Notes: a model not told the origin generated them from the letters alone. 53,906 nucleotides of DNA from Streptomyces sindenensis (GCF_014649035.1 NZ_BMSG01000042.1:1-53906), one strand, 5' to 3'. Counted from the stretch's first letter, positions 40,296 through 50,625 are shown. Translations and numbers: made by a program.

Positions 40296-41468
40296 TCACC
40301 CCCGCCCCAGCACCACCGTCCCCGACGAGCAGAACCAGCCGCCCGTCCCCGACGCCACCGCCAGCTCCGGCAGTCCGCCCCCGGCCCTCACCACCTGCCG
40401 GGGTCCCGCCTCGCCGCGCAGCTGCCGTACCGCCTCCACCAGCAGGAAGAGTCCGCGCATCCCGGGGTGGCAGGCGGACAGGCCGCCGCCGTCCGTGTTC
40501 ACCGGGAGCTCGCCGCGCAGCCCGGTGCGGCCCTCCTCGACAAACGCGCCGCCCTCGCCCTTCGCGCAGAAACCCAGGTCCTCCAGCGTCACCAGCGTCA
40601 TGTAGGTGAACGCGTCGTAGATCTCGGCCAGGTCGATGTCGGCCGGCCGCACCCCGGCCCGCTCGAAGGCCAGGCGGCCGGAGACGGCGGCGGGGGAGAC
40701 CGTGAAGTCCTCCCACGCGGACATCGACGCGTGCGAGGTGTGCTCCCCGGTGCCGAGGATCCACACCGGTGCCTTTGCCGTGTCCGGTACGTACTCCTCG
40801 GCGGCCAGCAGCACCGCGCAGCCCCCGTCGCTGCGGATACAGCAGTGCAGCTTGGTGAACGGGTCCGCGATCATGGGCCCCGACAGCACCTCGTCCACCG
40901 TGATCGGGTCCCGGAACATCGCCTCCGGGTTCGCCGCCGCGTTCGCCCGGGCCGTCACCGCCACCTCGGCGAGCTGCTCCAGCGTCGTGCCGTACGCGTG
41001 CATGTGGCGGCGGGCGGCCATCGCGTACTTGGCGATCAGGCTGTGCCCGTACGGCACCTCGAACTGCGCCGGCCCCCGCGCCCCGAACGACAGGTTCGAC
41101 GTGCGGCGGCCCGCCTTGATGTCGGCCCGGGCCGTCGACCCGTAGACCAGCAGCACCGCCCTCGCCCGGCCCGCCGCGATCGCGTCCGCCGCGTGGGCGG
41201 CCATCACCTCCCAGGTGGCGCCGCCCACCGACGTCGAGTCGACCCAGGTCGGCCGCAGCCCCAGGTACTCGGCGACCTCGACCGGGGCCAGGGTCCCGAG
41301 CCCCGCCGAGGCGAAGCCGTCGACGGCCGAGCGATCGAGGCCGGAGTCGGCGAGGGCGCGGCGGGCGGCCTGGGCGTGCAGGGCGTACGGGGTGGCGTCG
41401 TCGACCCGCCCGCAGTCCGCGAGGGCGACACCGACGACAGCGACCCTGCGGGGGCGGGAAGCAGACAT
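40296..41468 (-). CDS. Thiolase-like / lipid-transfer (Ltp) acyl-CoA acyltransferase or aldolase
   Basis: 390 residues. SCP2-thiolase fold (VAVVGVALADCGR, ARRALADSGLDRSAVDGFASAG, VARANAAANPEAM, YDAFTYMTLVTLEDLGFCAKGEGGAF, NTDGGGLSACHPGMRG). The nucleophilic Cys of true thiolases is missing: the place near residue 85 reads STSVGGATWEVM. So the protein may be a non-thiolytic Ltp-type aldolase rather than a thiolase. ATG 41468 lies only 4 bases from operator 41473-41487. A DUF35 partner is not adjacent; the lone DUF35 gene at 35018 carries the same operator type. Confidence 0.88.
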   Translation of the reverse strand: MSASRPRRVAVVGVALADCGRVDDATPYALHAQAARRALADSGLDRSAVDGFASAGLGTLAPVEVAEYLGLRPTWVDSTSVGGATWEVMAAHAADAIAAGRARAVLLVYGSTARADIKAGRRTSNLSFGARGPAQFEVPYGHSLIAKYAMAARRHMHAYGTTLEQLAEVAVTARANAAANPEAMFRDPITVDEVLSGPMIADPFTKLHCCIRSDGGCAVLLAAEEYVPDTAKAPVWILGTGEHTSHASMSAWEDFTVSPAAVSGRLAFERAGVRPADIDLAEIYDAFTYMTLVTLEDLGFCAKGEGGAFVEEGRTGLRGELPVNTDGGGLSACHPGMRGLFLLVEAVRQLRGEAGPRQVVRAGGGLPELAVASGTGGWFCSSGTVVLGRG

Positions 41469-41472
41469 GAAT

Positions 41473-41487
41473 CTGACGGTACATCAG
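41473..41487. promoter_or_regulatory. Regulon operator CTGACGGTACATCAG
   Basis: 4 bases upstream of the thiolase-like start (41468). Right arm ATCAG instead of GTCAG. Proximity implies a leaderless or very short-leader transcript, or steric block of translation initiation region. Confidence 0.75.
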
Positions 41488-41576
41488 ATATGCGGTGCCG
41501 CAACCGCGCGTGCGCGACGCCTTCCGCACCCCGCGCCCCTGCGCGACTCTGGGAATTCCCGGCACCTGTCCTTAAT

Positions 41577-41591
41577 ATGACGACCCGTCAG
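41577..41591. promoter_or_regulatory. Regulon operator ATGACGACCCGTCAG
   Basis: 42 bases upstream of the ACAD ATG (41634), divergent from the thiolase-like gene, which has its own copy at 41473. Confidence 0.75.
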
Positions 41592-41633
41592 GTCCGGGGT
41601 CGTCGGGGTGCCCCGGGTGGAAGGAGCCCGCCG

Positions 41634-42854
41634 ATGGACGCCGCCCTCACCGCGGAAGCGCACGAGATCCGCCGTACCCTGCGCGACCTGCTCGCCCGGC
41701 ATGCCGGACCCGGTGCCATCCCCGCCGCCGTGGGCACCGCCGAGGGCTACGACCCGGCCCTGTGGCATCGGCTCGCCGGGGATCTCGGGCTGCCGGGCCT
41801 CGCGCTCGCGGAGGAGTACGGCGGGGCCGGCTGCACGGTCGCCGAGCTGGCCCTCGCCTGCGAGGAGACCGGGCGGGTGCTGCTGCCCTCACCGCTGCTC
41901 GCCACCGCCGTCCTCGCCGCACCCCTGATCGCCGCCCTCGGCACCCCGGACCAGCGGGCCGCCCTCCTGCCCCGGATCGCCGACGGGACCCTGACCGCCG
42001 CCCTCGCCCTTCCCGGCGGCTCGCTCGCCACCGCCCTCGGCCTCACCGGCGACAACCGCGACGGAGCCTGGGCGGGAGGCGGCCGGGCCGGCGGCATCCA
42101 GGCCCGGGGGGAGGGCGGCGGTGCCCGGCGGCTGTACGGCGAGGCCGACCGGGTCCTGGACGGACACAGTGCCGGGCTGCTCCTGGTCGCCGCCCGCACC
42201 GGGGGATACCCGCGCGGCCGGACGCAGCTGTTCCTGGTGCCCGGCGATGCGCCCGGGCTGACCCGCACCCGGCTCACCGCCCTCGACGAGACCCGCCCCC
42301 TGGCCCGCGTCGAACTGCGCGACACCCCCGCCGAGCCGCTCGGCGCGGAGGACACCGCCGAGCGGCTCGGCGGGGCGCCCGCCGCCCTCGCCGCCGCCGG
42401 GCGCACGGCCGCCGCGATCCTCGCCGCCGAAGCGGTCGGGACGGCGGCGAGCGCCCTGGAGCGGACCGTGGAGTACGTGAAGGCGCGCGAACAGTTCGGC
42501 AGGCCCGTCGGCTCCTTCCAGGCCGTCAAGCACCGCCTCGCCGACCTGTACGTACGGGTCGAGGCGGCCCGCTCCGCCGCGTACCACGCCGCCCGCGACC
42601 CCGAGTCGGGGCCGCTCGCGCTCGCCCAGGCCCTGGAGTCGGCCAGGATCACCACCGGTGAGGCCGTCCAGCTGCACGGCGGCATCGGCTTCACCTGGGA
42701 GCACGAGGCGCACCGCTACCTCAAACGGGCGGCGGGCGACGACCTGCTCTTCGGCCCGGTCCACCGTCTGCGTGACCACGCGGCGGAACGGGCGGGACTC
42801 TTCGGGCCCGGACAGACACCGCTCGCCGCAGCGCGCGGGGCGGGCCTCCGGTGA
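41634..42854 (+). CDS. Acyl-CoA dehydrogenase partner subunit (HGGxGFTWE type)
   Basis: 406 residues, ATG with AAGGAG upstream. Beta-type ACAD subunit: KAREQFGRPVGSFQAVKHRLADLY and VQLHGGIGFTWEHEAHRYLKRAAG near 280-370, as in the gene at 6852-7955. The N-terminal half is complete, while the middle domain has a Gly/Arg-rich insert (near 140-165). It needs an alpha-type partner; the unpaired alpha-type ACAD at 10963-12087, also in the regulon, is the obvious candidate. Coupled to the deazaflavin oxidoreductase gene by GTGA. Confidence 0.9.
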   Translation: MDAALTAEAHEIRRTLRDLLARHAGPGAIPAAVGTAEGYDPALWHRLAGDLGLPGLALAEEYGGAGCTVAELALACEETGRVLLPSPLLATAVLAAPLIAALGTPDQRAALLPRIADGTLTAALALPGGSLATALGLTGDNRDGAWAGGGRAGGIQARGEGGGARRLYGEADRVLDGHSAGLLLVAARTGGYPRGRTQLFLVPGDAPGLTRTRLTALDETRPLARVELRDTPAEPLGAEDTAERLGGAPAALAAAGRTAAAILAAEAVGTAASALERTVEYVKAREQFGRPVGSFQAVKHRLADLYVRVEAARSAAYHAARDPESGPLALAQALESARITTGEAVQLHGGIGFTWEHEAHRYLKRAAGDDLLFGPVHRLRDHAAERAGLFGPGQTPLAAARGAGLR

Positions 42855-43336
42855 CCGGCGCCCGGGGTGTGCGCCTGGTCCAGCGGGTCTCCTCGACCCG
42901 GGCCTTCGCGCTGATCGCCCCGCATGTGGTCCCCGTGCTGGACCGGGCAGTGCACCGGCTCACCCGGGGCAGGGTGCTGCCCAGCGCCCGGATGCTGCCG
43001 GGGCTCGTCCTCACGGTGCCGGGGGCGCGCACGGGCCGGCCGAGGACCACCCCGCTGGCCTGTATGCCCGAGGGGGAGGTGGAGGGCGCCTGGATCCTGG
43101 TCGGCAGCAACTTCGGCCGTACGGGTCACCCGGCCTGGACCGCGAACCTGCTGGCCCGCCCGGACGCGGCCGTCGTCAACTGGCGCGGCCGGGACATCCG
43201 CGTACGCGCGACCCTGCTGGAGGGCGAGGAGCGGGCCCGGGTGTGGGAGGCCGCCCTCGCGTTCTGGCCGCCGTACGCGGCGTACCAGCGGCGGGTGGAA
43301 CGGCAGATCCGGCTGTTCCGGCTGGAGCGGCGGTAG
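42851..43336 (+). CDS. Deazaflavin (F420)-dependent nitroreductase-family oxidoreductase
   Basis: 161 residues, GTG start overlapping the ACAD stop (GTGA). Ddn/DUF385 split-barrel: LPGLVLTVPGARTGRPRTTPLACM (near 49-72), GSNFGRTGHPAWTANLLARPDAAV (near 88-111). Binds F420 and reduces quinones or nitro compounds in relatives; physiological substrate here unknown. In the regulon it might act as the electron partner of ACAD/ETF chemistry or as a separate reductase; only position supports this. Confidence 0.85.
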   Translation: MTGARGVRLVQRVSSTRAFALIAPHVVPVLDRAVHRLTRGRVLPSARMLPGLVLTVPGARTGRPRTTPLACMPEGEVEGAWILVGSNFGRTGHPAWTANLLARPDAAVVNWRGRDIRVRATLLEGEERARVWEAALAFWPPYAAYQRRVERQIRLFRLERR

Positions 43337-43395
43337 CGGAGGGGCGGCGGTGGCCGCAGGAGTGGCGGTGGCGGAGGGGCGGCGGTGGCCGCAGG
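43336..43395. repeat. 35-bp period direct repeat after the F420-type gene
   Basis: GCGGAGGGGCGGCGGTGGCC plus GCAGG occurs at 43336-43360 and 43371-43395. Confidence 0.85.
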
Positions 43396-43434
43396 CGTGG
43401 CGACCGGGGTGATGGCCGGGAATGTCCGGGGACG

Positions 43435-43482
43435 CCGACGGCGGACCACCCGCAGGGGTGCGTGGGGGTGGTCCGCCGTCGG
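43435..43482. terminator. Bidirectional terminator with 17-base arms
   Basis: CCGACGGCGGACCACCC (43435-43451) and its exact reverse complement (43466-43482) with a 14-base loop, between the convergent F420-type and TetR genes. The strongest hairpin seen in the window. Confidence 0.9.
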
Positions 43483-43503
43483 TGAGACAGGACGGGGCGG
43501 GGC

Positions 43504-44151
43504 CTACTTCGTCGGCTTCTTGCCGGTGATGCCGAGGTGGACCAACAGGGCCAGATTGGGCCGGAGTTCGGCCTGCTTCACGCCCCAGGTGGTGAACCCC
43601 TTCTGGTGCGAGGCGACCGCGGCCAGCATCGCCACCAGGGAGCCCGCCATCGCCGCCGGGCTGACGTCCTTGTCGACCCTGCCCTTGCTCTGGAGCTCCT
43701 TCATCGAATCCGTGAGGGAGTTGGTGACCGAGTTCAGGATCTTCATGCGGATCTTGTAGAACCGTTTGTCCCCCTCGGCCGCGCCGAGGTCGATCACGCG
43801 GAGGATCGCGTCGTTGTGTCGCCAGAAGTCGAGGAATCCTTCGACGAGCTGCTCGGAGGTGGTCCAGCCGGCCTTGCCGACCCAGGAGCGTCCGGCGACC
43901 AGTTCGGTCAGTCCGGCACCCTCCTTGGCGACTTCCTCGGCGATTTCGAGGACGGCGCCCTCCACGTCGGGGAAGTACTGGTAGAAAGTCGCGGGTGAAG
44001 TCCCGGCCTTCCGGGCGACGTCGATGACTTTGACGTCCCGGTACGGCGAGGAGCTGAGCATCTCGCTGAGGCAGTCGAGCAGCTTCTGCCGCGTCGCCTG
44101 ACCGCGTCGACCGGCCACGCGGCCGTCGACGGTGCGTACTTGTCCTGTCAT
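43504..44151 (-). CDS. TetR-family regulator, candidate master of the CTGACG-N3-CGTCAG regulon
   Basis: 215 residues. HTH around residues 40-62 (KVIDVARKAGTSPATFYQYF), preceded by a basic GRRGQATRQKLL helix. The C-terminal domain includes LGAAEGDKRFYKIRMKILNSVTNSLTDSMKELQSKGRVD and a final VHLGITGKKPTK. The start codon region carries CTGTCATGCCGTCAG (44145-44159), a degenerate form of the regulon operator that includes the ATG itself. That placement, and the location in the cluster, make it the best candidate for the regulator of the ten operator sites. This is inference; two other TetR genes lie in the window. Confidence 0.88.
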   Translation of the reverse strand: MTGQVRTVDGRVAGRRGQATRQKLLDCLSEMLSSSPYRDVKVIDVARKAGTSPATFYQYFPDVEGAVLEIAEEVAKEGAGLTELVAGRSWVGKAGWTTSEQLVEGFLDFWRHNDAILRVIDLGAAEGDKRFYKIRMKILNSVTNSLTDSMKELQSKGRVDKDVSPAAMAGSLVAMLAAVASHQKGFTTWGVKQAELRPNLALLVHLGITGKKPTK

Positions 44152-44159
44152 GCCGTCAG
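44145..44159. promoter_or_regulatory. Degenerate regulon operator over the TetR start codon (CTGTCATGCCGTCAG)
   Basis: Matches 10 of 12 conserved positions of CTGACG-N3-CGTCAG. It spans the ATG of the TetR gene, which would allow autoregulation. Confidence 0.5.
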
Positions 44160-44306
44160 CTTACCGAGGGGTGCTGGGAGCGCGATTCGGCCGACTGCAA
44201 ATGGGGAACGGCGCAGGACCGGCGGGGTGCGCGGGGGCGGGGGGCGGCGGTTTTCGGCCGCGGTCCGCGCAGGCGGCGGAGCTGGGGGTGTTACGTACGG
44301 TAAATG

Positions 44307-44352
44307 TTATCAACAGCCTGTGGATAACATCGGTGGACAACTTTCGTCCACA
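44307..44352. promoter_or_regulatory. Cluster of four DnaA-box-like 9-mers
   Basis: TTATCAACA (44307-44315), TGTGGATAA (44319-44327, exact complement of TTATCCACA), GGTGGACAA (44332-44340, complement of TTGTCCACC) and TCGTCCACA (44344-44352). The Streptomyces DnaA box is TTGTCCACA-like. The first two boxes form a near-perfect 23-base palindrome (GTTATC...GATAAC, 44306-44328). No dnaA or dnaN is nearby. The surrounding region 44160-44464 has no gene. Confidence 0.6.
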
Positions 44353-44464
44353 TGCTGGGCGCCTGCTTCGCCGATCGGTCGCATGTTCCCCATGGGTGCA
44401 TCCGCCGGCACTCACGGTGCGTTCGCCGCGCCTCGGGGCGCGCGAGACCGGGGGCGACGTTACG

Positions 44465-44493
44465 TTGACTGTGACGGGCGTCACTGCTACGGA
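44465..44493 (+). promoter_or_regulatory. Promoter with palindrome in spacer, for the VOC gene
   Basis: TTGACT (44465-44470), a 17-base spacer containing the perfect palindrome GTGACGGGCGTCAC (44471-44484), then TACGGA (44488-44493). The VOC ATG is at 44507. A repressor bound in the spacer would block RNA polymerase. TSS position would give a very short leader. Confidence 0.5.
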
Positions 44494-44506
44494 AGGACCC
44501 GGTCCC

Positions 44507-45316
44507 ATGGCCGTATTCGCGCATTCCGCGCCGTGCTGGGCGGACGTGCAGCTCTCCGACCTCGAAGCGGGCAAGCGCTTCTACGGCGGGCTCTTCGGCT
44601 GGACCTTCCGGGCGGGCGACGGCATGCCCTTCGCGGACGCGCTCAGCGGTGGCCGTCTGGTCGCCGCGCTCGCCGCGAAGAAGGACGGCCGGATGCCCAC
44701 GGCGTGGGGCGTCTACTTCTCCACCGAGGACATCCGGGCCACCGTCGCCTCGATCCGCGAGCACGGCGGCCAGATCATCACCGATCCCGTACGGGCGGGG
44801 CGCGCCGGGATCGTGGCGGAGGCGGCCGACCCCGGGGGCGCGGTCTTCGGGCTCTGGCAGCCGGAGGGACGCGCGGGCTTCGAGAAGCAGAACGACCCCG
44901 GTTCCTTCTGCTGGACCGAGGTCTACACCCGGCAGCCGGACCGCGTGGACCCCTTCTACGAGAAGGTCTTCGGCTTCCGCGGCACCGACCTGGACGAGGC
45001 GGGCCACGACGTCTCCGGCGACTCCGAGGCGCTGGTCGACTTCCGGATGTGGTCCCCCGAGGGCGTCGAACCGGGCCCGGACACCGCCGTCGGCGGCCGC
45101 AGCGTCATCACGGACGCCTTCCCGGCCGAGATGCCGAGCTACTTCCTCATCTACTTCGCCGTCGCCGACTGCGACGCCGCCGCCGAACTCGCCGTACAGC
45201 TCGGCGGCCGGGTCGCGCAGCCGCCGTTCGACATCCCCTACGGCAGGATGGCCGTGCTCCACGACGACCAGGGGGCCGCCTTCGCCGTACTGCAACCCGG
45301 CGAACTGCTTCCGTGA
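44507..45316 (+). CDS. Two-module VOC family protein
   Basis: 269 residues with two fused VOC modules. Module 1 (residues 1-125): CWADVQLSDLEAGKRFYGGLFGWTF and GGAVFGLWQPEG. Module 2 (130-269): CWTEVYTRQPDRVDPFYEKVFGF and GAAFAVLQPGE. This architecture matches actinobacterial 'VOC family / 27 kDa antigen Cfp30B-like' hydroxylase-type proteins. Metal ligand positions are only partly kept, so binding rather than catalysis is possible. Own promoter; a poor hairpin lies between it and the kinase gene. Confidence 0.88.
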   Translation: MAVFAHSAPCWADVQLSDLEAGKRFYGGLFGWTFRAGDGMPFADALSGGRLVAALAAKKDGRMPTAWGVYFSTEDIRATVASIREHGGQIITDPVRAGRAGIVAEAADPGGAVFGLWQPEGRAGFEKQNDPGSFCWTEVYTRQPDRVDPFYEKVFGFRGTDLDEAGHDVSGDSEALVDFRMWSPEGVEPGPDTAVGGRSVITDAFPAEMPSYFLIYFAVADCDAAAELAVQLGGRVAQPPFDIPYGRMAVLHDDQGAAFAVLQPGELLP

Positions 45317-45500
45317 CGGGTACGGGTGAACCCGGTGTGGACGGATACGGGATGAAGTGACATGGGACACCCCGATCCGCCCCCGGGTTCGCAACCGGGG
45401 CCCGGGCCAGGAAGAATCGGGGTGCGCGCAGGGCGGGATTCGATCGGGCGGTAATTCGCGGACTTCGTCGCCGAGGTCCGTACGGGGAGGTGGCAGGCAA

Positions 45501-47933
<2,433 letters not shown>

Positions 47934-47954
47934 GCCGATGGCTCGGGGCGGGCG

Positions 47955-48638
47955 TCAGCCCCGCGGGGGAGGCGGCGGCCGGTGGGGCGGATGCACCGGG
48001 TCCCGGGGGTCGTCCTCCGGGTGCGGCGCCCGCGGATACGACCGCGTACGGGGATCACGGGGATCGGGCCCCGTGTACGGGTCCGCCTCCGGCTCCGGCC
48101 ACGGTGACGTCTGCACGGACATCCCCGGCTCCTGCGTCGGCGGCCAGGTGTCCACCTGATCCGCGGCCGGCACGGCGAACGGCTCCACCGGCTCCCGCTT
48201 CCGCTCCGGCCCCCGCTCCCGCCGGCTCCGCCGGCCGCTCATCAGCAGCGCCCCGATCAGCATCAGCACCCCGCCCGCCAGCGCGTTCACCACCCCCACC
48301 TGCAACCCCGCCCCGTCCCCGCCCACCACCAGCGACCCCGCGGCCTGGCCCTGGCGGACCATCCACAGGATCGTGAAGCCCAGCGCCACCAGGCCCGCGA
48401 GGGCGACCACGAGGCGCGAGCGGAGCACCACACCCACGATCACCAGCAGCGCCGCCCCCAGGAACGGCAGCAGGATCGAGACCAGCATCCCCGACTCCGT
48501 GGCGGTGATCCCCCCGAAGAGGTCCGCCACCCGGTAGTCGTGCCCGACCCGGCCGGCGTACCAGTCGCGGAACGGGCTCAGCACGGCGGAGGCGGCCCCG
48601 GCCAGGGCGACGACGGAGCCGAGGACGTTGCGGATCAT
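47955..48638 (-). CDS. Membrane protein with Pro-rich cytoplasmic tail
   Basis: 227 residues, ATG 48638. Four hydrophobic segments: about 4-22, 51-72 (MLVSILLPFLGAALLVIVGVV), 77-94 (LVVALAGLVALGFTILW) and 112-132 (VVNALAGGVLMLIGALLM). Then a basic RRSRRER stretch and a Pro/Asp/Arg-rich low-complexity tail of about 90 residues ending in RPPPPPRG. Convergent with the kinase gene (21-base gap). No named family recognised; such tails often recruit partners, and a link to the neighbouring kinase is possible but unproven. Confidence 0.8.
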   Translation of the reverse strand: MIRNVLGSVVALAGAASAVLSPFRDWYAGRVGHDYRVADLFGGITATESGMLVSILLPFLGAALLVIVGVVLRSRLVVALAGLVALGFTILWMVRQGQAAGSLVVGGDGAGLQVGVVNALAGGVLMLIGALLMSGRRSRRERGPERKREPVEPFAVPAADQVDTWPPTQEPGMSVQTSPWPEPEADPYTGPDPRDPRTRSYPRAPHPEDDPRDPVHPPHRPPPPPRG

Positions 48639-48835
48639 CGGCAGCCTCCAGAGGCGTACGCGGACGGCCCCCGTCCCCGACGCTACGCCCGGACGATCAC
48701 CCCCGCCACGCAGACCATGACCGGACCGTGACAGGGTCATGACCTGAACAGGGGGTCCCGCGCGGCATGCTGAAGGTCGCAACGCACGCCACCGGCTCCA
48801 CACACGGCAACGAAACGAAAAGGGGGGCTGCATCC

Positions 48836-49366
48836 ATGATGCGGCAACAGACGAAGCTCGCGGCGGTCCTGGTCGTCGTGGTGCTCGCGCTCACCGGATT
48901 CTCGACCTCCAGCAGCGGCGGCAAGAGCGGCAAGAGCAAGGGCGGCAGTTCGAGCGGTGGCGGCTGCTCCAGCTCGAAGAAGAGCAACAACGGCTACCGC
49001 GACACCGACTACGACGACGACTACGACGACTCCTCGTCCTCCGGCTCGTCCGGCTCCTACTCCACCCCGACGCCCACCGCGTCCGACGGCGCCCCCGCCG
49101 TCCGGGTCATCCGCTGCGCCACGCCGCGCAAGGGAAAGCGCAAGGCGGTCACCTCCTCGCTGATCGAGGTGGAGGCGAACGGCCGGTACACCCAGGAGTA
49201 CGAGATCGACGTGCGGTTCGTCGACGCCTTCGGCAAGACCGTGGACACGGCCGAGGCCACCACGACCCTCGACAGCGGCGAGTTCCGGACGCTCACCGTA
49301 CGCATGGAGAGCCCCGGCAAGGTCTCCCGGGTCAAGCGCTGCGAAGTGACCGCCAAGGTGGTCTGA
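48836..49366 (+). CDS. Secreted protein with Ser/Asp-rich linker and FxLYD-like domain
   Basis: 176 residues from ATG 48836 (or the next ATG, 48839). Signal peptide KLAAVLVVVVLALTGFS, then about 65 residues of Gly/Ser/Lys and Asp/Tyr/Ser repeats with one Cys (SGGGCSSSKK), then a C-terminal beta domain (VRVIRCATPRKGKRKAVTSSLIEVEANGRYTQEYEIDVRF in outline) with two Cys (RCATP, KRCEV) likely to pair. The domain resembles small Ig-like FxLYD modules in actinobacterial secreted proteins. Function unknown. Divergent from the membrane gene with an inverted repeat CATGACC/GGTCATG (48717-48741) between them. Confidence 0.78.
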   Translation: MMRQQTKLAAVLVVVVLALTGFSTSSSGGKSGKSKGGSSSGGGCSSSKKSNNGYRDTDYDDDYDDSSSSGSSGSYSTPTPTASDGAPAVRVIRCATPRKGKRKAVTSSLIEVEANGRYTQEYEIDVRFVDAFGKTVDTAEATTTLDSGEFRTLTVRMESPGKVSRVKRCEVTAKVV

Positions 49367-49383
49367 CCGCGCGGCGCACCCGC

Positions 49384-50160
49384 TCACCGCACCCGGGGCT
49401 CCCCGCTCGCACCCCGCGCCCCGAACAGCTCCGCCTGCCGGTCCGGGGGCAGGTTGCCCAGGGCGATCAGCGCCGGGGCGTGGGCCATCGCCTGGGTCCT
49501 GGCCGCCTCCTTCGCGGACCACACCGCCCGGACCGTGCCCTGCACCGCGTCCGTCGGGTGGCCCGCGATCACGGCCGCCGACCGCAGCGCCGCCGCCACC
49601 GCGCCGCCCGGCTCCGTCACCTCGCTGACCAGCCCGACCGCGTACGCCCGCTCGGCGCTCAGCCGTTCCGCCGTGCCCATCAGGGACATCCGGGCGACTT
49701 CCCCGTACGGCATCCGCTGGGCCATCGCGATCGCCTCGTACGCCGAGACCATCCCGTACGTCGTGTGCGGGTCGAAGAACGTCGCCTCCCGGGACGCGAC
49801 GACGAACTCCGCCTCGCCCAGCAGGTAGAACGCACCGCCGCAGGCCATCCCCTCCACCGCCGCGATCACCGGCTTCCACAGGTCGTTCGCCTTGGGCCCG
49901 ATGCGCAGGAGCGGATCGTCGACGGCGTACGGGGAGGGGGGCTGCGGGACCGTGGCCGCCCGGTCGATCCCGGTACAGAAGGCGCGCGTACCGGCCCCGG
50001 TGAGGACAGCGGCCCGGACGTTCTCGTCGTACCGCAACTCCTGCCACAGTGCGGCGAGTTCCGCGGCGGTCTCCAGGTCGATCGCGTTGAGCCTCGCCGG
50101 CCGGTCGAGGGTGACGAGCGCGACCCCGGCGGCAGCCTCCCGCTCGATGCGCAGGGCCAC
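49384..50160 (-). CDS. Enoyl-CoA hydratase/isomerase-like protein (atypical active site)
   Basis: 258 residues, GTG 50160. Crotonase fold: LTGAGTRAFCTGIDRAA (near 52-68), KPVIAAVEGMACGGAFYLLGEAEFVVASREATFFDPHTTYGM. At the first catalytic position the sequence is CGGAFYLL (no Glu), and at the second DPHTTYG (His instead of Glu). So hydration by the standard two-Glu mechanism is not expected; a hydrolase or ring-opening relative is possible. Last of the thiolase-DUF35-crotonase operon; its start is 3 bases from the DUF35 stop. Confidence 0.88.
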   Translation of the reverse strand: MALRIEREAAAGVALVTLDRPARLNAIDLETAAELAALWQELRYDENVRAAVLTGAGTRAFCTGIDRAATVPQPPSPYAVDDPLLRIGPKANDLWKPVIAAVEGMACGGAFYLLGEAEFVVASREATFFDPHTTYGMVSAYEAIAMAQRMPYGEVARMSLMGTAERLSAERAYAVGLVSEVTEPGGAVAAALRSAAVIAGHPTDAVQGTVRAVWSAKEAARTQAMAHAPALIALGNLPPDRQAELFGARGASGEPRVR

Positions 50161-50163
50161 CGC

Positions 50164-50625
50164 TCACCGCTCCAGGAGCCAGCGCACGAGCGTGACCGAG
50201 CCGCCCGGACCGGCCGGGCAGAACGCGGCCCGCACCGGGGCCCCGATCCGCAGCCGCGCCGGGTCGACGGAGTTCAGCGGTGCGTCGGGGGAGGCGACGA
50301 CGTTCCCGGCCAGCCGGATCCGCGGGGCGTCCACCAGCTCCACCAACACCGCGTTGTACGGGGCCTGTTCCGCGTAGGCGGGAAGGAGCGGCGGGTGCGG
50401 GACGACGTACGACCAGAGCCGCCCGCGCCCGCTCGTCAGCAGCCACTCGCTCGCGAACGACCCGCAGTGCGGACAGCAGGGCCGGGGCGGGAAGCGGAGT
50501 TCGCCGCAGGCGGGGGAGGCGCAGGCCTGGACGCGGAGTTCGCCCCGGGCGGCGTAGGCCCAGAAGGGGGCGCCGTCCTCGTCGACGACGGGCGGCAGCA
50601 GGGAATCGGAGTCGGACATACTCAT
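50164..50625 (-). CDS. Zn-ribbon/OB-fold DUF35 protein, partner of the adjacent Ltp-like protein
   Basis: 153 residues, ATG 50625 with GGAGAACCC upstream. Zinc-ribbon cysteines Cys35, Cys40, Cys51 and Cys54 (CASPACGELRFPPRPCCPHC) and an OB-fold (GRGRLWSYVVPHPPLLPAYA, YNAVLVELVDAPRIRLAGNV). The preceding gene, 9 bases upstream on this strand, is an Ltp/thiolase-like protein. This pairing is that of the ChsH2-DUF35/Ltp2 aldolase complex of steroid side-chain degradation. Confidence 0.9.
   Translation of the reverse strand: MSMSDSDSLLPPVVDEDGAPFWAYAARGELRVQACASPACGELRFPPRPCCPHCGSFASEWLLTSGRGRLWSYVVPHPPLLPAYAEQAPYNAVLVELVDAPRIRLAGNVVASPDAPLNSVDPARLRIGAPVRAAFCPAGPGGSVTLVRWLLER

Noticed and set aside
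44306..44352. Chromosomal replication origin
   Set aside because: Only four boxes, no dnaA/dnaN/rpmH neighbours, no AT-rich element; Streptomyces oriC has many more boxes.
45379..45401. tRNA-like T-arm GGGTTCGCAACC
   Set aside because: Only a single hairpin; no acceptor, D or anticodon arms can be drawn around it. May be a weak terminator.
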